Source: JBIIUJ01 sp044340025 (GTDB taxonomy: Bacteria > Pseudomonadota > Alphaproteobacteria > Caulobacterales > Aquidulcibacteraceae). From it: a stretch of DNA of 35,650 nucleotides. Position 1 is the stretch's first letter, and each line of letters starts with the position of its first letter. The position numbers and the translations under genes were made by a program. Where the stretch lies: contig JBIIUJ010000009.1 of the NCBI GenBank assembly GCA_044340025.1, positions 1-35,650 of the forward strand, in the 5' to 3' direction. Below are positions 34,478 to 35,650 of the stretch, one piece after another. The notes below the pieces were generated by a model that had not been told where the DNA came from, ran no database searches, and saw nothing but the letters and a program-made list of their open reading frames with translations.

Positions 34478-35007
34478 GAGCGGTCTTTCATGCAAGACAT
34501 AATTGAACCAGGGTCAGGCGCAGCCTCTACCTTGGGGCAGACACCGTCGGCCTCAGCGGCGTCGATCCTCAGCGTATGCGTGACCCCCTCGACCGAGCTG
34601 CGGACGAATCCCAACGACTCCCAGAATGGGGCGGCCTGTGGCGATGCCCCTGCGTTGCAGCTTACGAGCGAACACCAGGCGCCGGCATCGTCGAGTGTCG
34701 CAAGGGCCAGCCGACGCCCGATTCCAGTGCGGCGATGCGCGGGCGCGACATAGAAGCGCCGCACGCGCAACGCGCCAGCTACAGTCGGACACCACGACCG
34801 CCCGCCCACTCCCGCCAACTCGTCGCCCACCCACAGTCCAAGCATGAGTTCGCCCGCCGCCTGAAAGGGCGTCGGTTCCGACCGAAGCGCCTGTAAGAGC
34901 AGGCCGACATTGCGAACGCCCTCTTGCTGCGCAAGGGCAGCGAGCGTCTCAAGGGAAGCGTCCGGCCGGTCAAGGCGTCCGAGTTTTTCCTGTGCGAATT
35001 TCATCAC
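34474..35007 (-). CDS. GNAT family N-acetyltransferase
   Basis: A 177-residue GNAT: MLGLWVGDELAGVGGRSW, LRVRRFYVAPAHRRTGIGRRLA (the canonical acetyl-CoA P-loop RRTGIGRR) and AAPFWESLGFV. The final 25 or so residues are an extension without family features, and the stop overlaps the anmK start. The likely start is 35007 or 35004 (MMK). Lying between divergent anmK and tyrS, it appears to be an insertion in a conserved pair. Substrate unknown. Confidence 0.88.
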   Translation of the reverse strand: MMKFAQEKLGRLDRPDASLETLAALAQQEGVRNVGLLLQALRSEPTPFQAAGELMLGLWVGDELAGVGGRSWCPTVAGALRVRRFYVAPAHRRTGIGRRLALATLDDAGAWCSLVSCNAGASPQAAPFWESLGFVRSSVEGVTHTLRIDAAEADGVCPKVEAAPDPGSIMSCMKDRS

Positions 35008-35025
35008 TAAGCGCCCTTGAGGGAA

Positions 35026-35053
35026 TTAAGTTGGAGCATGACGCGCCTATACA
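35026..35053 (+). promoter_or_regulatory. candidate tyrS promoter
   Basis: TTAAGT (35026-35031), 16-base spacer, TATACA (35048-35053). It predicts a leader of about 85 bases to the tyrS ATG, which is preceded by AGGAGG (35135-35140). Confidence 0.4.
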
Positions 35054-35070
35054 ACGCAGGCATGCCACTT

Positions 35071-35082
35071 CGCCAATTGGCG
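35071..35082. repeat. 12-base palindrome in the tyrS leader
   Basis: CGCCAATTGGCG is a perfect palindrome, about 18 bases downstream of the predicted -10 box. It may be an operator; there is no other support. Confidence 0.35.
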
Positions 35083-35145
35083 CGCGTGCGCCGCCCATGC
35101 TAAGCGCGCGGCCTTTCGTTCCCCCACCAGAAGCAGGAGGCGGCC

Positions 35146-35650
35146 ATGACCCACAGATCGGCGTTCGTCCAGACGATGGTGGAGCGCGGCTACTTCTATC
35201 AGGCGACCGACCTCGAAGGGCTGGACGCGGCCGCTCTGGAGAGCGAGCGCGGGGGCAAGCCGCTGGCAGGCTACATCGGCTTCGACGCCACCGCCCCCAG
35301 CCTCCATGCAGGCCACCTGCAGCAGATCATGATCCTGCGCGTGCTGCAGCAAACGGGCGGCCGGCCCATCGCGCTGATGGGCGGCGGCACCACCAAGGTG
35401 GGCGACCCAAGCTTTCGCGAGAGCGAGCGACCGCTTTTGTCTGACGAGACGATTGCGGCCAATCTGGCGGGGATCAAACGCGCCTTCGTCCCTTTTCTCG
35501 CCTTCGGCGACGGGCGGACCGACGCGCGCATGGTCAACAACGCCGACTGGCTCGACCGGCTCGATTACCTCGAGTTTCTGCGCGCGACGGGCCGGCATTT
35601 CACGATCAACAAGATGATCGCGCTCGACATCGTGAAGCGGCGGCTGGAGG
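35146..35650 (+). CDS. tyrS: tyrosyl-tRNA synthetase, 5' part (runs off the window)
   Basis: The first 168 codons are present, with no stop before the window end. It begins MTHRSAFVQTMVERGYFYQ and has YIGFDATAPSLHAGHLQQ, where HAGH (54-57) is the class I HIGH motif, then MGGGTTKVGDPSF and NKMIALDIVKRRL, all typical of bacterial TyrRS. AGGAGG lies 5 bases before the ATG. It charges tRNA-Tyr. The anmK/tyrS divergent pairing is common in alphaproteobacteria. Confidence 0.95.
   Translation, partial: MTHRSAFVQTMVERGYFYQATDLEGLDAAALESERGGKPLAGYIGFDATAPSLHAGHLQQIMILRVLQQTGGRPIALMGGGTTKVGDPSFRESERPLLSDETIAANLAGIKRAFVPFLAFGDGRTDARMVNNADWLDRLDYLEFLRATGRHFTINKMIALDIVKRRLE

Noticed and set aside
35047..35598. 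Minus-strand 183-residue open frame
   Set aside because: It lies antisense to the start of tyrS, which has clear family motifs.

Overview
The window looks like chromosomal DNA of a high-GC alphaproteobacterium, most likely near Caulobacterales, Maricaulales or Hyphomonadaceae. The evidence is gene content: a GapR (DUF2312) nucleoid protein, a DUF4167 RNA-binding-type protein, lipA next to a COQ10/RatA gene, a divergent anmK/tyrS pair, a DUF1365 gene, Caulobacter-like promoter spacing, and short palindromic intergenic repeats of the 'CGTCATCCCGG' type. The genus cannot be fixed from the sequence alone. No rRNA, tRNA, intact insertion sequence, prophage or CRISPR array was seen.

Layout. (1) 50-4602 (+): an SDR oxidoreductase, a small exported TPR protein and an alpha/beta hydrolase in overlapping order; gapR with a basic-tailed unknown; then lipA overlapping a COQ10/RatA-type gene. 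(2) 4559-5697 (-): an HldD-like epimerase coupled to a 58-residue unknown. (3) 5867-12198 (+): photolyase, FAD amine-oxidase-like protein, DUF1365, cyclopropane-synthase-like methyltransferase and GPH/MFS transporter. This looks like a photo-oxidative-stress and membrane-lipid operon, and an ECF11 (RpoE/ChrR)-like promoter sits directly at the photolyase start. purL follows at 12245-14440. (4) 14795-19464 (-): two acyl-CoA dehydrogenases, a VOC protein and a thiolase-fold/OB-fold fusion that lacks the catalytic residues; this looks like an acyl-CoA degradation module. (5) 19685-21216 (+): nadA and a PaaI-type thioesterase. nadA has two matching operator-like inverted repeats upstream. (6) 21272-27102 (-): DUF4167, 3-hydroxyacyl-CoA dehydrogenase, enolase, a dienelactone-hydrolase-like gene and purH. 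(7) 27268-27798 (+): a small exported protein. (8) 28042-35007 (-): GNAT, a CapD/WbpM-type membrane dehydratase, rpe, a SlyB-like lipoprotein, rsmB, anmK and a second GNAT. (9) 35146 to the end (+): the 5' part of tyrS.

Two stretches over 300 bases lack genes. 14441-14794 holds a tandem duplication of the purL/acyl-CoA dehydrogenase junction and its palindromic element. 17610-18009 holds three palindromic repeats with an exact 101-base period.

The most promising leads for unfamiliar biology are: the stress operon with its apparently leaderless photolyase promoter; the twin ATGCTCA-N5-AGCATA sites at nadA; a shared 30-base element before both acyl-CoA dehydrogenase genes; the thiolase-fold pseudoenzyme fusion; and the epimerase with Phe in place of the catalytic Tyr. 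All functional statements come from reading motifs by eye; no database search was run.
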